Below, one piece after another: positions 26,208-35,730 of a DNA stretch of 39,785 nt. The stretch covers positions 1 to 39,785 of IMG/VR virus record IMGVR_UViG_3300044640_001880; one strand, written 5' to 3'. Both the position numbers and the translations under genes were made by a program. The notes under the pieces were generated by a model. The model worked only from the letters and a program-made list of their open reading frames with translations, did no database searches and was not told where the DNA came from. The DNA comes from a virus. Numbering within the stretch: position 1 is the stretch's first letter; every line of letters begins with the position of its first letter.

Positions 26208-29200
26208 ATGAACACCACGACCACCACCGTCGGCATCCGCCTGCAGCTCGAAGGGGCCAGCGCTGTCGAGCGCGGGCTGGCGGGGGTGCAATCGCGCGTC
26301 GGCGACGCCGCCAAGGCCCTGACCGGGCTGGCGGCTGGCACGCTCTCTGCGGCCGCGTTCACGAGCTGGATCCGGGGTGCGATTGACGCCGCCGACCAGA
26401 CCGAAGAACTGGCGCAAAAAACCGGACTGCTGGCCGAAGAGGTCGCCGGGTTGCAACTGCTGTTCAGGCAGGAAGGCCTGGGCGATCAGTTTGGACAGGT
26501 GCTGTCCAAGTTGGCCAAGGGCGCCGCCGACGGCAACAAGGCGTTTGCCGCCATGGGCCTGAGCGTGACCGACGCGTCGGGCAAGCTCAAGAGCACGCGC
26601 GACCTGCTGGGCGAGGTCGCCGACCAGTTCTCCCGCTACGCGGACGGACCGGAGAAAGCCGCGCTGGCGATGCAGCTGTTTGGGAAAAGCGGCGCCGACC
26701 TGATCCCGCTGCTCAACGGCGGCGCGGCGTCGATGCGCGAGTTCGACGCCCGCGCCAAGGCGATGGGGTTGACGATCAGCAGCGAAGTCGCCGCAGCGGC
26801 GGGGAAGTTCAACGACGACCTGTTTTTGATGCAAAGCCGGGTTGATGGTCTTGGGCTTCAGCTATCCAACAGGCTTTTGCCTTCGTTGGTGGAGTTGACG
26901 GGGGCATTTGCCGCTAGCGCGCGGGAAGGCGGCTCTGTGGCCTCGATTGGCGATGCTATCGCCACTGTTTTCGAGACGGTGGCGGTGCTTGGCGTCAACG
27001 TCGGGTACGTGCTGACGCAGGTTGGCAAAGAGTTGGGCGGGCTCGCTGCGCAAGCCGCCCAAGTCGCCCAGCTCAATTTTTCGGCCGCCGGTGAAATCGG
27101 GCGAGCCATGAAAGCCGACGCCGCTGAAGCCCGCCGCGAAGTTGATGCTTTGAGCGATCGAATCATCAACTCCCGCCGTCGCTTCGCTATCGGCATTTCC
27201 TCTCCTGGTGATCAGTCGTCGGCCGAATCGCGCCGCCTCGGTATTGATCGCATCAGGGGGCGGGCCCCTTTGATTGAGGAAGAGACCCGCGCCACCGGCC
27301 GCAACACCGCCGCCAAAAAGGCCAACACCGACGCCGACAAGGAGGCCGCGAAGGTGGCCGCCGAGCTCGCCAAGACGCGCGAGCGCATCGCGGAGATTGC
27401 GGACCGCGAGACCGACGACGTGGTGCGCCGCGTCACCGGGCTGATCGAGGCCAACGAGGTGCTGCGCGAAGAGGTGGCGATGGTGGGGGCCAGCGCCGAC
27501 AAGCGCGCGGAGCTGGTGTCGCTCAAGGAGCGCGAGGCCATCGCTCAACTCGAATTGAATCTGATCGTTGCTCAGTCCAACGGCGCGAGCGAAGCGTCTA
27601 TCGCACTGATGCAACAGGAAATCAACCTGCGGCGTCAGCGCCTGGCGCTGATCGACGAAAAAGCCGCCGCCGAATCGGCCAACGCGGTGCAAGAAGAGAC
27701 TTACGCGGCGTTGCGCAACATCGGCCAGCGCGCTGACACGGAGTGGGACCGCACGGCGGACTACCTGGGCGAGGCGCTGGCTGGCGGCATCGCGGCGGGG
27801 TTCTCCAGCGGCAAGGGCTTCGCCGATGGGTTTTTCGATTACCTGGCCGCTCAGCTCAAGCGCGCGTTTGCACAAGAGTTGTCCAACTCGATCAAGGGCG
27901 GCGTGCAAAGCTACTTGACGGGCAACAACAGCGGCCTCAGCAATTCCGCGCTGGGCGCCGCCTGGCAGGCCTACAGCGGCGGCAGCGTGGGCGCCAGTTC
28001 GGCGTCGCTGGCTTATGCCAACGCGGTCGGCGCTTTCGGCGGCGATTCGATTGGCGCGCTGTACGCGGCCAATGGCGGCTGGGCCGGGGTTTCTGCGGGC
28101 GCTGGAGGTGCCGGTAGCGCTGCGGGGGCGGCTGGTGTCGCTGGTGCCGGGGGCGCGGGCGCCAGTGGTGCGGGCGCTTCGTCCGGGCTGATCGGTGCGG
28201 CGGGTTACGCCGCCTTGATCGTGGCGGCGATTGCCATCGCGAACAACCTCTATGACAAGGGTTACACCCGCGCCGCCCTCGGGATCGGCGACCAGTCGAC
28301 GGTGCGGTTTGGCGGGTTTTCCTCCTACACCGCCGACAAGAGCATCAGCGAGACATCGTTCAACAAGGGTTTTGCCAGCAACGAGATCGGCAATATGCGC
28401 AAGCTGTTGCAGGCCCTGGGCACCTCGGAAAAGTGGGCGGACATCCTGAGCAGCACCACCGGGCTGGCGACGCTGGTCGGGCGCAAGTTGTCGGCGGTCG
28501 GCTTCGAAGCCGACATCGCGGGCGGCGAGGCCAACGTCGGCGGATTCGCGCGCTACAAGGGCGGTTTGTTCCGCTCCAACAAGACGGTTGGGATCGCGGT
28601 TGATTCCGGCGATTCGGCGGCTGTGAAACAACAGGTCGAGTCGGTGCTGGAGGGGTCGCGCGCCATGGCCCGCGCGATGGGCCTGTCCAGCGAGGCTATC
28701 GACAATTACACCGGCAAGATCCGCATCAACATGAAGGGCGCCGAAACGGCGGCCGAGCAGTCCGAGCGCATGGCCAAGGCGATGGACGACCTTCAATTTT
28801 CCTTGCTGAAGGCAGCGGCCGGCGGCAAGTATTCGCGCGAAGAATTCGAGCGAATGATGGAGGGTGTGCGCGAGTCGATGGCGGCGGTGGGCATCACGGG
28901 CGAATCCATCGCCAGCATTCTGGTGCAGGGGATGACCGGGCGCCTGTCGTCGGCGGAGGTGGGCGACCAGCTGGCCAGCACGATCATCGGCGGGATCTAT
29001 ACCGCCATCGCGTCGAATTACGCGGGCGTGATCGCGCAGGCGTTCACCAATCAGATCATTACCCCGATTTTCACGGCCCTGGCCGCTGGCGTTCCGATCT
29101 CGCAAGCGATTTCACAATCGGCGATCAACAGCGTCGTCGCCACGGCCAACCAGGCCGCCGCCGCGCTCAACGCGATCTTCAACGACGCGGGGTTCCTATC

Positions 29201-30548
29201 CGCGATTGCAGGCATCCAGCAGGCGATCAGCGGCGTGACCGGCGCGGTCGGGTCGATCAGCGTCCCGGAGATCAACAACAGCCTGGCCGAGGCTGAATCG
29301 CAGCGTTACCAGATCGAGTCGGAGCTGTTGGGCCTACTGGGCAACACGACGGCTCTGCGCGAGCGCGAGCTGGCCGGGCTGGAGGGCAGCGCCCGCGCGT
29401 TGAAGCTGCATGTGTACGCGCTGCAGGATTCTCGCGCGGCGGTCGAAGGCGCGTTGTCGGCAATTCAGCGTTCGGCCGATGCCGAGCGCGACCGGTTGAC
29501 CGGCCTGCTGGACATTGCGGCCGAAGCCGAGGCGGGGCTCAACGATGTTTTCAAGACCCTGCGCGATTCGATCCGGTCGCTGCGCGGCGACGTCGACTCG
29601 ACCGCGTCGCTGGACTCTCGCGCAGCCCGCGATCAGATCGCCCGGGCCATCTCCGGCGCCATCAAACTCAACAACGACGACCTGGTCACCGCGATTGACG
29701 CGGTGCGCACGGGTCTGGACGATTCGGCCTACGCCAGCCGGTTCGAGCGCGACCGCGCGTTCCTGCGGTTCGCGGGCGAGCTCTCGTCGCTGGAGGAAGT
29801 CACTCAGCGCGAGCTGACCAACGCAGAACAGCAGGTTGCGCTGCTGGAGGACCAATTGACCGCGCTGGATCTGCAGGTTGACCTGGCGCAAAAGCAGGTC
29901 GATGCGCTGTTCGGCGTGGACAACTCTATAAAGTCGATGGGCGCGGCGGTGGTCGATCTTCAATCGGCGATGGCGACCTATACCGGCGCGGTGAGCGCGG
30001 CCATGGCGCAGTCCTACAGCTCCGGCGGCGCTCCGTCGGGTGGCGGGGGTTTCAGCTTTGGCGGCGGCGTTGAGTCGGCGCCGCAGTCGGGCGCGAACTG
30101 GACCGCCGACGGCTATTGGGCCAAAAACTCGGACCTGCGGGACTACTGGGGCGAGAACGCGGGCGTTCTGGAGCGGGCGCGGCAGTTCAACGCCGACCCG
30201 AACCTGTCGGCGCGCGACGAATACCTCAAGTGGCATTACCAGACCTACGGCGCCAACGAGCGCCGGGCCTTCGCCCGTGGCGGTTACTACCCGGGCGGCC
30301 TGGCGCTGGTCGGCGAAGAGGGGCCGGAAATCATCAACTTCAAAAACCCCGGTCAGGTGTACACCGCCGCGCAAACACAGGGCCTCCTGGGCGGTGGTGG
30401 GGAACAGACCAACCGGCTTTTGTACGAGCTGCTGCAGCTCATGCGCTCGGGCACCTTTGCCCAGGTCGCTGAAAGCAAGGCTCTGAACAAGGTCATCCGC
30501 CGATGGGATGCCGATGGAATGCCAGAAACGCGCGAGGTGTCCGCATGA
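26208..30548 (+). CDS. Tail tape measure protein (gpH-like), 1446 aa
   Basis: ATG at 26208 behind CTCGGGAG. The N-terminal tape-measure domain (LQLEGASAVERGLAGVQSRV, later EVAGLQLLFRQEGLGDQFGQ) is followed by long helical stretches (EAAKVAAELAKTRERIAEIA). A Gly/Ala-rich middle region (about residues 600-690) holds hydrophobic segments (AAGYAALIVAAIAIANNL), a possible membrane-insertion part. Coiled coils follow near 1150-1270. The C-terminus has the common ARGGYYPGGLALVGEEGPEI, NFKNPGQVYTAAQTQ ending. By the usual relation of about 0.15 nm per residue the tail would be roughly 200 nm long. Confidence 0.92.
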   Translation: MNTTTTTVGIRLQLEGASAVERGLAGVQSRVGDAAKALTGLAAGTLSAAAFTSWIRGAIDAADQTEELAQKTGLLAEEVAGLQLLFRQEGLGDQFGQVLSKLAKGAADGNKAFAAMGLSVTDASGKLKSTRDLLGEVADQFSRYADGPEKAALAMQLFGKSGADLIPLLNGGAASMREFDARAKAMGLTISSEVAAAAGKFNDDLFLMQSRVDGLGLQLSNRLLPSLVELTGAFAASAREGGSVASIGDAIATVFETVAVLGVNVGYVLTQVGKELGGLAAQAAQVAQLNFSAAGEIGRAMKADAAEARREVDALSDRIINSRRRFAIGISSPGDQSSAESRRLGIDRIRGRAPLIEEETRATGRNTAAKKANTDADKEAAKVAAELAKTRERIAEIADRETDDVVRRVTGLIEANEVLREEVAMVGASADKRAELVSLKEREAIAQLELNLIVAQSNGASEASIALMQQEINLRRQRLALIDEKAAAESANAVQEETYAALRNIGQRADTEWDRTADYLGEALAGGIAAGFSSGKGFADGFFDYLAAQLKRAFAQELSNSIKGGVQSYLTGNNSGLSNSALGAAWQAYSGGSVGASSASLAYANAVGAFGGDSIGALYAANGGWAGVSAGAGGAGSAAGAAGVAGAGGAGASGAGASSGLIGAAGYAALIVAAIAIANNLYDKGYTRAALGIGDQSTVRFGGFSSYTADKSISETSFNKGFASNEIGNMRKLLQALGTSEKWADILSSTTGLATLVGRKLSAVGFEADIAGGEANVGGFARYKGGLFRSNKTVGIAVDSGDSAAVKQQVESVLEGSRAMARAMGLSSEAIDNYTGKIRINMKGAETAAEQSERMAKAMDDLQFSLLKAAAGGKYSREEFERMMEGVRESMAAVGITGESIASILVQGMTGRLSSAEVGDQLASTIIGGIYTAIASNYAGVIAQAFTNQIITPIFTALAAGVPISQAISQSAINSVVATANQAAAALNAIFNDAGFLSAIAGIQQAISGVTGAVGSISVPEINNSLAEAESQRYQIESELLGLLGNTTALRERELAGLEGSARALKLHVYALQDSRAAVEGALSAIQRSADAERDRLTGLLDIAAEAEAGLNDVFKTLRDSIRSLRGDVDSTASLDSRAARDQIARAISGAIKLNNDDLVTAIDAVRTGLDDSAYASRFERDRAFLRFAGELSSLEEVTQRELTNAEQQVALLEDQLTALDLQVDLAQKQVDALFGVDNSIKSMGAAVVDLQSAMATYTGAVSAAMAQSYSSGGAPSGGGGFSFGGGVESAPQSGANWTADGYWAKNSDLRDYWGENAGVLERARQFNADPNLSARDEYLKWHYQTYGANERRAFARGGYYPGGLALVGEEGPEIINFKNPGQVYTAAQTQGLLGGGGEQTNRLLYELLQLMRSGTFAQVAESKALNKVIRRWDADGMPETREVSA

Positions 30549-31453
30549 GTTTCGCCCGCTTGACGCTGGTTCGCCCGGTGACGATCACGCCCGCCATGTT
30601 GACGGGCACCAACGTTCCCGAGACCGATCACCCCGAGTGGCTGGTCGGGTCGACGTATGCGTTGGGGGCGCGGGTCATGGTGGTGGCGGAGCACGCGGTG
30701 TATGAGTCGTTGCAGGCGGCGAACACCGGCCGATCTCCAGCGGCCTCGCCGGAGTGGTGGATCCGTGTCTCGCCCACCAACCGCTGGAAAGCCTTTGACC
30801 GCGCCAACAGCAGCCGCACCGAGCAGGCCCTGTCGCTGTATTACGAGCTGACGACGGGTCAGGTGATCAACTCCGTGGGGTTGCTGGCGATGCGCAGCGT
30901 GACCACGGCGCGCGTGCGGATGACTGACCCGACGTTCGGGGTGGTCTACGACCGGACGATTGACAACATCAGCTCGATCGCCGAATCCACGTGGCACGAC
31001 TGGCTGTTTGGTGTGCGGATCGAGCGCAGCAGCGTCGCGCTGACCGACCTGCCGAGCTATCCCAACGCGACCGTGCGCGTGGACCTGACCGGGCTGGTTG
31101 ATATGGCTATCGGCGTGATGTTGCTCGGGCAACAGATTGTGATCGGGCACAGCATTTCCCACGGCGCCGCCGTCGGGATCACGGACTACAGCCGAAAAGA
31201 GGCCGACGAGTACGGCGAATACAACCTCGTGCGGCGCTCTTTTGCGCGTCGCGCTTCGTTTCCGGTCAACGTCATGAACGTCGAAGTTGACGGGTTGATC
31301 GACCTGTTTGCGGAGATCCGCGCCGAGCCCTGTCTCTGGGTGGGCGGGGTCTATGACAGCCTGACCGTGTACGGCTTTTACAAAGAGTTCGAGATTGTGA
31401 TCGGAAACCCGGTCATGTCCGAATGCCTGCTTGAAATCGAAGGAATGACATGA
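30545..31453 (+). CDS. Distal tail/baseplate-type protein, 302 aa
   Basis: Start at MSFARLTLVRPVTITPAMLT (ATGA overlap with the tape measure gene). The segment HPEWLVGSTYALGARVMV, then VYESLQAANTGRSPAASP, EWW is the short carbohydrate-binding module seen in chitinase-like and phage tail proteins. The remainder is beta-rich (SIAESTWHDWLFGVRIERSS, VDLTGLVDMAIGVMLLGQQI). It likely forms the distal tail ring or an attached fibre. It is the first tail-tip gene after the tape measure. Confidence 0.65.
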   Translation: MSFARLTLVRPVTITPAMLTGTNVPETDHPEWLVGSTYALGARVMVVAEHAVYESLQAANTGRSPAASPEWWIRVSPTNRWKAFDRANSSRTEQALSLYYELTTGQVINSVGLLAMRSVTTARVRMTDPTFGVVYDRTIDNISSIAESTWHDWLFGVRIERSSVALTDLPSYPNATVRVDLTGLVDMAIGVMLLGQQIVIGHSISHGAAVGITDYSRKEADEYGEYNLVRRSFARRASFPVNVMNVEVDGLIDLFAEIRAEPCLWVGGVYDSLTVYGFYKEFEIVIGNPVMSECLLEIEGMT

Positions 31454-32754
31454 CCGCACCCATCATCTCCACTGTGTTCGACCCGCCGCTGCCCAGCGAT
31501 CCGAAGGCGACGTTTAACACCAAGGCCTTCGCCCTGGTCGCCGCCCTCAACGGGTTCAGCAGTCAAGCCAACGCTGTCGCCGAATACCTCGACGACATGT
31601 CGGTGGCCGTGGGCGCCGCTGACGCGCTGATCAATTTTCAGGGGGCCTGGTCTGCGTTGTCGGGCCCGCTGGATATGCCCGCGTCTGTGTCTCACGCGGG
31701 CAGCGTCTACGCCTTGACCACCAACGTCGCGGACGTCACTGCGCATACGCCTGGCGTGTCCTCGGCGTGGCAGGTGATCCGCGCCGACTCGGCACAGATC
31801 AGCCACGGCACAGGCACGGTCAACGACGCGCTGACCTCGGGGGCGGTGCTCGGCCACAAGAACCTTCTGCTCAACGGCGGGTTCGAGATCAACCAGCGTG
31901 CGCTGACTTCTGCGGGCTCGGGCGTGATGTGTCTTGACGGGTGGTATGCGCTTTCGCAGTCGGGGCCGGTCACGGTGGCGCAAACCACCAACCCGGAGCC
32001 GGGCGCGCCCTGGGGCATCCGGTTGACGCAGCCAGACGCGGTCGCCAAGCGAATCGGGCTGGGTCAGGCGGTCGAGGCCAGCCGGTGCGCGTCGGTGGTG
32101 TCGTCTGTGGTCAACGCGTTTGCCCGAGTGAAGCTAAGTACTGCGGGTGTGCTGCGGTGGGCGGTGCTGGAGTGGACGGGGGACCCCGATGTTTTGACGC
32201 GCGATCCGGTCGCCAACTGGGCGAGCACGACCTACACGGCGGGCAACTTCTTTATCGAAGGCGTCAACGTGTTGAGGCTCGGGTCGATTGCGCCTGGCGC
32301 CGGGGTGTGGGGGGAGATTGATGGTTCTTTCGCCGTGGGCGCGAGCGCCAAAAACCTGATTCTGGTGATCTGGACCGACGCGGTGCTGGCCCAAGGCCAG
32401 ACCCTGGAGGTCAACCGGGCCCAGGTCGAGCGGGGCGCGATGCACACCTCGCACGACTGGGCTTTTGATGAGTTGGAGCGGTGCAAGAAGCGTCATCGGG
32501 TGATTCCGTTTTCGCGCTTTGTGTTCGCCCGTGGCACGGGCGGCGGCTTCGAGGCGTCGTGGATCGATATGCCGCCGATGCGCGCGACGCCGACGCTTGC
32601 GTCAACACTGACCTGGAACTACACCAACGCCAGCGCCGCGACCGTCGTTGCCATCGCACCGGATGCGTTGCAGGTGCAATACACCTCGACCGCTGCGCAC
32701 CTGGCGCAGGCGACCGCTGGCGCCGTGACGCTGACGGCGGAGGTTGGATCGTGA
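31450..32754 (+). CDS. Tail-tip / appendage protein, 434 aa
   Basis: The N-terminal 100 residues (DPPLPSDPKATFNTKAFALV, AALNGFSSQANAVAEYLDDM) are a virion-attachment motif common to phage tail fibres. A linker (DALINFQGAWSALSGPLDMP) leads to a jelly-roll-like C-terminal domain (LNGGFEINQRALTSAGSG, LDGWYALSQSGPVTVAQ, AQVERGAMHTSHDWAFDELE, RCKKRH) found in many phage appendages and carbohydrate-binding proteins. Probably host-surface binding. Overlaps both neighbours by 4 bases. Confidence 0.7.
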   Translation: MTAPIISTVFDPPLPSDPKATFNTKAFALVAALNGFSSQANAVAEYLDDMSVAVGAADALINFQGAWSALSGPLDMPASVSHAGSVYALTTNVADVTAHTPGVSSAWQVIRADSAQISHGTGTVNDALTSGAVLGHKNLLLNGGFEINQRALTSAGSGVMCLDGWYALSQSGPVTVAQTTNPEPGAPWGIRLTQPDAVAKRIGLGQAVEASRCASVVSSVVNAFARVKLSTAGVLRWAVLEWTGDPDVLTRDPVANWASTTYTAGNFFIEGVNVLRLGSIAPGAGVWGEIDGSFAVGASAKNLILVIWTDAVLAQGQTLEVNRAQVERGAMHTSHDWAFDELERCKKRHRVIPFSRFVFARGTGGGFEASWIDMPPMRATPTLASTLTWNYTNASAATVVAIAPDALQVQYTSTAAHLAQATAGAVTLTAEVGS

Positions 32755-33302
32755 TCGTCCTCGGATACACCGGCCCCGAAAAGCGGGGCGGCCTGTTTGC
32801 GAACCTGGGCCACAAGACCATTCTCTGGGCGCAGCGCGGTTACAGCGCTCCGGCCCGTGGCGTGAGCCACACGGAGATCATGCTGGGCGGAACGCCATCG
32901 GACGCTAGCATCGGCAGCTCGTCGCTGGTCGACGACCTGGGGCGCGGGCAGGGCGGCGTGCGCACGAAACACGGCGTCGCGCTCAAGTCGGCGAACTGGC
33001 GCGCGATGTACGTGCCCGACACGCTGGAGCGCCACACCACGGCGGCGCGGATCTGGTTCTCTGATCACGACGGGCTGCCGTATGACCCGCGCGGCGCGGC
33101 CGGATCGGTCGGGCAGGCGCTGGTGCAGCAGCGCGACGACACGTTTTTTTGTTCCGAGGCCTGCGCGGCGGCGATGGGCATCCCGGACGCGCACATGCTC
33201 AACCCGGCGGCGTTGTGGACGATCCTGCCGCTGATCGGCGGGGTGGATGTGACCGGGCTGTTTTTCTCGGGTGGGTTCCGGCCTGCGTGGGTGGACGCAT
33301 GA
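32751..33302 (+). CDS. NlpC/P60-like (permuted papain-fold) tail hydrolase, 183 aa
   Basis: GTG start overlapping the upstream stop. His40 in RGVSHTEIMLGG and Cys134 in DTFFCSEACAAAMG occur in the His-before-Cys order of the circularly permuted NlpC/P60 group (YiiX/YebB-like). These hydrolases are carried on tail tips to open peptidoglycan or cleave amide bonds during entry, as lambda gpK does. Ends with GGVDVTGLFFSGGFRPAWV. Coupled to the holin gene (ATGA). Confidence 0.75.
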   Translation: MIVLGYTGPEKRGGLFANLGHKTILWAQRGYSAPARGVSHTEIMLGGTPSDASIGSSSLVDDLGRGQGGVRTKHGVALKSANWRAMYVPDTLERHTTAARIWFSDHDGLPYDPRGAAGSVGQALVQQRDDTFFCSEACAAAMGIPDAHMLNPAALWTILPLIGGVDVTGLFFSGGFRPAWVDA

Positions 33303-33742
33303 CATGGACCAAGCGCGTGGTGTTGGCGGGTACGGCCCTGGGCAGCAGCAAGACCGCCAGCGCGGCGGGGTCTGCGGTCTCGGTCGGCGCGGCGGCCGGG
33401 CTCGGCCTCGAGTTGCTGCCGTTCGTGGTTGGCGCCGTGGGGGCGACGGTGGTGATCACCGCGCAACCGCCGCGCACACGGGGCACGGCCTGGGCGCATT
33501 CGGTGGTGTCGGTGTTTGCGGGCGGCGTGGGCGGCCCGTGGGTGTCGGAGACCTGCAACGCGATGGCCATGCATTACTTTGACACGCCGAATTTCAACAC
33601 GTTGCTGACGCACATCATGCTCGCGGGTCTGCTCTCGGCTGGCTGGCCGTGGTTCGGTCCGCTGGTGTGGGAGGTGATCCGCAAGCGGATCAAGGCGCTC
33701 GGCGGCAAAGACCCGAAAGGACACGACGATGCAGCCCTTTGA
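33299..33742 (+). CDS. Putative holin, 147 aa
   Basis: Starts MTWTKRVVLAGTALGSSKTA. Three hydrophobic segments (SVGAAAGLGLELLPFVVGAV, HSVVSVFAGGVGGPWV, HIMLAGLLSAGWPWFGPLVW) end in a charged tail (RKRIKALGGKDPKGHDDA), the class I holin layout. It would make lesions in the inner membrane for endolysin release. Placed at the start of the lysis block, overlapping the next membrane gene. Confidence 0.7.
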   Translation: MTWTKRVVLAGTALGSSKTASAAGSAVSVGAAAGLGLELLPFVVGAVGATVVITAQPPRTRGTAWAHSVVSVFAGGVGGPWVSETCNAMAMHYFDTPNFNTLLTHIMLAGLLSAGWPWFGPLVWEVIRKRIKALGGKDPKGHDDAAL

Positions 33743-34178
33743 CTGGATCGACCAGACGGCCCGCGCGCTGATGCTGCTGGCGGGCGTGGTGATGGTGTTG
33801 CACTTCGTGGCGATGGCGGGTTACATGAAGCGCGGGCCTCGGGTGCGGTTTGTGTTGCTGCCGGTGCTGGTGGGTGCCGGGGCGTTCCTGATCGGCTGCG
33901 CGGTGGTTGGTTCCATCGACCTGGGGTTGATCGCGATGGCTTTTTCGAGCCTGCCGATGCTGGCGCTATTGATGGTTGTCTGGGGCAGCGGCGGGCACGT
34001 GTCCGAGGTGTTCGAGCGGCAGGCGCAAGCGAGGGACCTGGAGCGGACGCGCCACTATTACCGCGAGGCGGCGGCCGGCGTGGACCTGGTGACCGATGGG
34101 CTGGTGACCGACAGCGGGCTGGCTGAGCTGCAGGCGGCGGAACATCGGGCACACCATGTTGAAAGGGCTGCGGCATGA
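33729..34178 (+). CDS. Second holin-like membrane protein, 149 aa
   Basis: Three hydrophobic segments (ALMLLAGVVMVLHFVAMAGY, FVLLPVLVGAGAFLIGCAVV, LIAMAFSSLPMLALLMVVWG) are followed by a long charged helical tail (QAQARDLERTRHYYREAAAG). It is likely a partner holin or antiholin to the preceding gene; dual membrane genes are common in lysis cassettes. No direct evidence of which acts as which. Confidence 0.6.
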   Translation: MQPFDWIDQTARALMLLAGVVMVLHFVAMAGYMKRGPRVRFVLLPVLVGAGAFLIGCAVVGSIDLGLIAMAFSSLPMLALLMVVWGSGGHVSEVFERQAQARDLERTRHYYREAAAGVDLVTDGLVTDSGLAELQAAEHRAHHVERAAA

Positions 34179-35221
34179 AGTCGATCAGCGGCACGCTGGC
34201 GGCGCCGTTTCCGTGGTTTGGCGGTAAGTCCAACGCCTGCGAGCAGGTGTGGGCGGCTTTTGGGGTGGTGGATAACTACGTGGAACCCTTCGCGGGTTCG
34301 GCTGCCATGCTGTTGGGCGCCCCAAAGACCCCTGGCAAGCGAATCGAGACCATCAACGACTTCGACGGCATGGTGGCCAACTTCTGGCGCGCTGTGGCGG
34401 CGGATCCCGAGGCTGTGGCGCACGCGGCTGACTGGCCTTGCAACGAGGTGGACCTCTTTGCGCGGCATTCCTGGCTGGTGCGCCATCGGGAAAGCATCAC
34501 CGACCAGCTACACGCCGACCCCGCGTGGTTTGACGCGCGCAGCGCGGGCTGGTGGTGCTGGGGCGCCTGTAACTGGATTGGATCGGGCTGGTGCAGCGGC
34601 GAGGGTCCATGGGTTCACGACGGCACGACGCTGGTCGACCGCCGCAAGCTCCCGCACCTGGGTGACGCCGGGAAGGGCATCAACCGCCAGCTCCCGCACC
34701 TGGGTGACGCCGGGAAGGGCATCAACCGCCAGCTCCCGCACCTGTCAGCCGGGCAGGGCGATGAACACCCGCGCTCTGCCTACATTCGCGAATGGATGCG
34801 CGCGCTGCATGATCGGCTGCGCGATGTGCGCGTCACGTGTGGAGACTGGTCCCGAACTGTCAAGGATTCCGTGACAGTTCGCCATGGCTTGACCGCCGTT
34901 TTTCTCGACCCTCCGTATGCCAAGGGCGCCATGGACTACAGCGCGGGCGGCATGGGCCTGGGCATTGCCGAGGATGTACGCGCCTGGTGCGATGCCAATG
35001 GCGACAACAAGGCGCTGCGCATCGTGTTGTGTGGTCACGCGGGCGAACACGACGCGCTGCTTGCCAAAGGGTGGCACACCCGCACATGGACCGCGCGCAA
35101 GGGGTACGCGATGACCGATGAAGCGGTCGAGAACAGCGCGGGCGAAACACTCTGGTGCAGCCCGAACTGCATCCCGGAAGTGAAAACGATCGGCCTGTTT
35201 GACTTTATGGAAACCGCATGA
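34175..35221 (+). CDS. D12-class DNA adenine N6-methyltransferase, 348 aa
   Basis: Motif X PFPWFGGK (residues 11-18), motif I VEPFAGSAAML (about 36-46, AdoMet binding) and motif IV DPPY (about 245, catalytic) are in the order of Dam-like (D12) enzymes. The central region contains an unusual tandem repeat LPHLGDAGKGINRQ (two copies plus a partial) next to a Trp/Cys-rich stretch (GWWCWGACNWIGSGWC). It probably methylates adenine in phage DNA to evade restriction. It is located within the lysis block, between holins and endolysin. No partner restriction enzyme is seen. Confidence 0.9.
   Translation: MKSISGTLAAPFPWFGGKSNACEQVWAAFGVVDNYVEPFAGSAAMLLGAPKTPGKRIETINDFDGMVANFWRAVAADPEAVAHAADWPCNEVDLFARHSWLVRHRESITDQLHADPAWFDARSAGWWCWGACNWIGSGWCSGEGPWVHDGTTLVDRRKLPHLGDAGKGINRQLPHLGDAGKGINRQLPHLSAGQGDEHPRSAYIREWMRALHDRLRDVRVTCGDWSRTVKDSVTVRHGLTAVFLDPPYAKGAMDYSAGGMGLGIAEDVRAWCDANGDNKALRIVLCGHAGEHDALLAKGWHTRTWTARKGYAMTDEAVENSAGETLWCSPNCIPEVKTIGLFDFMETA
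34649..34743 (+). repeat. 42-bp tandem repeat in the methyltransferase gene
   Basis: Units 34649-34690 and 34691-34732 are identical (CTCCCGCACCTGGGTGACGC...), followed by a partial third copy at 34733-34743. The repeat is in frame, so a change in copy number would add or remove 14 residues without a frameshift. Confidence 0.9.
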
Positions 35222-35730
35222 CCACCATCGACCACAAGATCCTCGACAGCATCGACCGAGGGCTGGCGCTGTTGCCGCACGCGATGTCGAGCCAGCAGGC
35301 GCGGGTGATGATGTACGCGATCGGCCTGCAGGAAAGCCGGTTTACCGATCGGCGTCAGCTTGTCGGCAATCCGCCGCGACCCACCGGCCCAGCCAAAGGG
35401 TTCTGGCAGTTCGAGCGCCTGGGCGGTTGTCGTGGTGTGGTTGATCACGCGGCGAGCCGGTACTGGATGCACCGCGTGTGTGTGCTGCAGGATGTGCCGT
35501 TCAACGCGACGGCGATCTGGAACGCTGTCGAGACCAACGACGTGCTGGCCGCCGTGGCCGCGCGCTTGCTGCTGTTCACCGACCCGAAAAGGCTCCCGGC
35601 TGTTGACGACGCGGCTGGCGCCTGGAGGTTGTACATGCGCACCTGGCGCCCGGGCAAGCCTCACCGCAAGACCTGGGACGCATTCCACCAACAGGCTTTT
35701 CTGACGGCCATTGACAGGGCGGACTCGTGA
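35218..35730 (+). CDS. Endolysin (lytic transglycosylase/lysozyme-like), 170 aa
   Basis: SQQARVMMYAIGLQESRFTD places a likely catalytic Glu at 39, followed by PTGPAKGFWQFERLGGCRGV and a C-terminal AAGAWRLYMRTWRPGKPH, TWDAF. This arrangement recurs in phage endolysins of the lysozyme-like superfamily. There is no signal peptide, so it depends on the holin. Overlaps the methyltransferase gene by ATGA and the next gene by GTGA. Confidence 0.8.
   Translation: MTTIDHKILDSIDRGLALLPHAMSSQQARVMMYAIGLQESRFTDRRQLVGNPPRPTGPAKGFWQFERLGGCRGVVDHAASRYWMHRVCVLQDVPFNATAIWNAVETNDVLAAVAARLLLFTDPKRLPAVDDAAGAWRLYMRTWRPGKPHRKTWDAFHQQAFLTAIDRADS

Noticed and set aside
26862-29105. Antisense ORF (747 codons) inside the tape measure gene
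   Set aside because: Shadow frame in GC-rich coding sequence; the tape measure frame is continuous and recognisable.
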